Positions 15,120 through 16,558 of a stretch of 16,558 nt of DNA are shown piece after piece. The notes beneath the pieces are model-generated. The model had not been told where the DNA came from, did not search any database, and saw only the letters and a list, made by a program, of their open reading frames with translations. A program made the translations under genes and the position numbers. The stretch comes from an uncultured Pseudomonadota bacterium (lineage in GTDB: Bacteria > Myxococcota > UBA796): positions 1 to 16,558 of the forward strand of contig CAJWHX010000019.1 of assembly GCA_913040875.1 (NCBI GenBank), written 5' to 3'. How positions within the stretch are numbered: the first letter of the stretch is position 1; every line of letters begins with the position of its first letter.

Positions 15120-16025
15120 TTATTTCCGATTCCAATGTGCAAAATGAATGGTGTATCCGCAATCTACAATCTTTCGTTGTTCGTGTTGCAGTCGATAATT
15201 CGCTCGAATGGTCTCGACGATTTCATCTCTAGACTCTGGTTGATACAAGATCAAGTCAAATGAATGAGGTCTCAGAACCTCCAACGGGATGGCAATTAGA
15301 TCTTTCAGATTGGCGTTGGTCTCTAAGGATACATAAGAGTATCCATGTTGAGGGGTCAAATGAATGGTACAGTACCGATCACCTTGAATGGCATTCATGG
15401 AATATCCACACGGAGAAAATACAAAATCATCAATCTTCCATCCATCGAGGTAATCAGACAGTCGCAATTTTTCGCGAATGGCATCGGTTGACAACCCTGA
15501 CTGCGAAAAGTATCGAGAAGAGCTTTCATCAATCGAATACATCAACAGTTCATATGTGCGATATGTGGAAGACGGCTGATACCGACGTTCCAAGTGATAC
15601 AATTCTGTATAATGACTGTCTTTATCGCCAAATTCAATCTGTACCCCACCGACTTTGTCTCGAAGTTTTGCGACATCATCGGCAAAATTACTGTGCTGCA
15701 TTTCGGAATACAGTTCGTTTTTTCTTTGAAATAAAATCTGGGCCACTTGGGCATTATCCACTCTATCTAGAAAATACAGTATCGATTCGACCAGCTTTGT
15801 TTGCCCACATGTAATGAGTAAGAAATGGTCACTCCAGACAAAGAGCGAAGACTCCGATAGTAAATAGGCATCACACGACTCATTGCGTATCGTTGAGAGT
15901 ATGGTTGCCGAACAAGCATGGATTACACCACGCCAGAAATCATCCCCAAGTCCACGTAGGTCTAGACTGCCATCGTTCATGATGACTTCACACTTCTTTT
16001 CAGACCCTTCGAAAACCGTGAACAT
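15120..16025 (-). CDS. Eukaryotic-type S-adenosylmethionine decarboxylase proenzyme
   Basis: A 301-residue protein closely resembling the fused two-domain AdoMet decarboxylase of eukaryotes rather than the short bacterial SpeD. The N-terminal FEGSEK matches the human FEGTEK (Phe5, Glu6 and Glu9 for human Phe7, Glu8 and Glu11). The self-cleavage site is LLSESSLF, with Ser59 becoming the pyruvoyl group (human Ser68). The acid Cys73 (TCGQT, human Cys82) is present, as are Phe203, Ser209 (SPCGYSMN, human Ser229) and His222 (TIHLTP, human His243), which drive processing. The product, decarboxylated AdoMet, donates aminopropyl groups for spermidine. Human Glu247, which contacts the ribose, is Gln226 here. 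No spermidine synthase is adjacent. The ATG at 16025 follows a G-rich tract; a GTG one codon earlier is also possible. Confidence 0.9.
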   Translation of the reverse strand: MFTVFEGSEKKCEVIMNDGSLDLRGLGDDFWRGVIHACSATILSTIRNESCDAYLLSESSLFVWSDHFLLITCGQTKLVESILYFLDRVDNAQVAQILFQRKNELYSEMQHSNFADDVAKLRDKVGGVQIEFGDKDSHYTELYHLERRYQPSSTYRTYELLMYSIDESSSRYFSQSGLSTDAIREKLRLSDYLDGWKIDDFVFSPCGYSMNAIQGDRYCTIHLTPQHGYSYVSLETNANLKDLIAIPLEVLRPHSFDLILYQPESRDEIVETIRANYRLQHEQRKIVDCGYTIHFAHWNRK

Positions 16026-16106
16026 CACAGCCCCCCACCACCATCAATACCAAAGAGGATGTCGAAATTTCTAACCGACTCTTTTTTAAAAATCAATATA
16101 CCTATT

Positions 16107-16558
16107 TTATTGGTCATCTACAATGTGGATTCTCATATCCATGGTTTCATAAATTCGTTTGCCATCCACCCACAACGAAGCGTTGGCCCGAGCAAAAATG
16201 CCAACGTCATCTTTCCCCACTTCCAAGATGTCCATTGTAGTGGTGATCACCTTATTTTCTGGAACAACCTGTCCTCTGTATCTCCACTGCATAGACTGCT
16301 TGAGACCCAAACAGGTAAAACGCGGCTTGGTATAGTCTTTACCGAGATCTTGCTCTATCATGTACCATTGCAGAACTTGAATCATCGCTTCAATACCGAG
16401 TGATCCAGGCTGAACAGGATCTTGAAAGAAATGCGCTTTGAAGAACCATTCTCCTGGGTCCACATCCTTTTCGGCTCGAATCCAGCCTAGACCATTCGAA
16501 CCACCCGTTGGAATATAGCCGGTGATGCGATCAATCATACACAGCATGGGGTCTGCCA
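16107..16558 (-). CDS. C-terminal FabA-like dehydratase domain of a large multidomain synthase, probably PfaC-like (5' end outside window)
   Basis: The last 150 or so residues of a gene entering from the right edge. The frame stays open to the edge and reads ADPMLCMIDRITG, so the methionine at 16547 is internal. It matches the hot-dog dehydratase domains at the C-terminus of PfaC-type polyunsaturated fatty acid synthases: GLGWIRAEKDVDPGEWFF, then KAHFFQDPVQPGSLGIEAM with the catalytic His 15 codons before Glu and 38 codons after the methionine at 16547. FabA uses His70 and Asp84; here the acid is Glu. The domain dehydrates and may isomerise 3-hydroxyacyl chains. Another iterative polyketide synthase with a terminal dehydratase cannot be excluded. 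The AdoMet decarboxylase starts 81 bases after its stop on the same strand. Confidence 0.78.
   Translation of the reverse strand, partial: ADPMLCMIDRITGYIPTGGSNGLGWIRAEKDVDPGEWFFKAHFFQDPVQPGSLGIEAMIQVLQWYMIEQDLGKDYTKPRFTCLGLKQSMQWRYRGQVVPENKVITTTMDILEVGKDDVGIFARANASLWVDGKRIYETMDMRIHIVDDQ

Noticed and set aside
15260..15814. A 184-codon open frame on the plus strand opposite the AdoMet decarboxylase gene
   Set aside because: It shows no recognisable domain and lies entirely opposite a gene with conserved catalytic motifs, so it is an antisense shadow.

Overview
The window looks like a chromosomal segment of a free-living Gram-negative bacterium, most likely a marine member of the Myxococcota or a related former deltaproteobacterial lineage. 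This is inferred from gene content. It has several short-signal lipoproteins, an acidic Glu-Pro-Ser repeat linker in front of a lamin-tail domain, a ferritin-like lipoprotein with a cysteine-rich head, OleA/OleB hydrocarbon genes, a PfaC-like dehydratase, and a eukaryotic-type S-adenosylmethionine decarboxylase. Genes lie on both strands with short spacers. No gap between genes exceeds about 230 bases, and I see no rRNA, tRNA, CRISPR array or insertion sequence.

Left part (1-2583, minus strand): a class III nucleotidyl cyclase, then oleA and the start of oleB. The last two are translationally coupled by a 1-base stop/start overlap. They are the first steps of long-chain olefin synthesis by head-to-head condensation. 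Next (2717-4534, plus) is a TPR-glycosyltransferase family 61 protein. It runs tail to tail into a two-gene minus-strand unit (5733-4515): a lamin-tail lipoprotein followed one base later by a DUF309 protein. A YceI-type lipoprotein (6491-5829, minus) is divergent from a B12-binding radical SAM protein of the DUF4080 type (6623-8167, plus).

Centre (8212-12191, plus): the most interesting part. Two large genes are coupled by a TAATG overlap. Both carry an N-terminal helical region ending in an Arg-Asn-x-x-x-His motif of the HEPN ribonuclease kind, a short beta-rich middle module, and a C-terminal P-loop NTPase of the STAND/NACHT kind. The second protein has a workable Walker A lysine, a Walker B of the IDALDE kind, a FVGR entry motif and a closing winged-helix motif, but no C-terminal sensor repeats. 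The first has lost the Walker A lysine (valine instead). I read this as a two-component HEPN-STAND system, probably defensive, that I do not recognise as a named system. Eight bases beyond it, on the opposite strand, lies the wreck of a MurJ/MviN-type flippase gene (12450-12200), with a premature TGA, a large internal deletion and a frameshift.

Right part: a dienelactone-hydrolase-like protein (12584-13372, plus) runs tail to tail into a ferritin-like lipoprotein (14360-13383, minus). The lipoprotein has a good sigma70-type promoter overlapped by a perfect 18-base palindrome. After it come a small DOPA 4,5-dioxygenase family protein (14591-14923, plus), the eukaryotic-type AdoMet decarboxylase (16025-15120, minus), and the 3' end of a large gene ending in a FabA-like dehydratase domain, probably PfaC of a polyunsaturated fatty acid synthase, which runs off the right edge.
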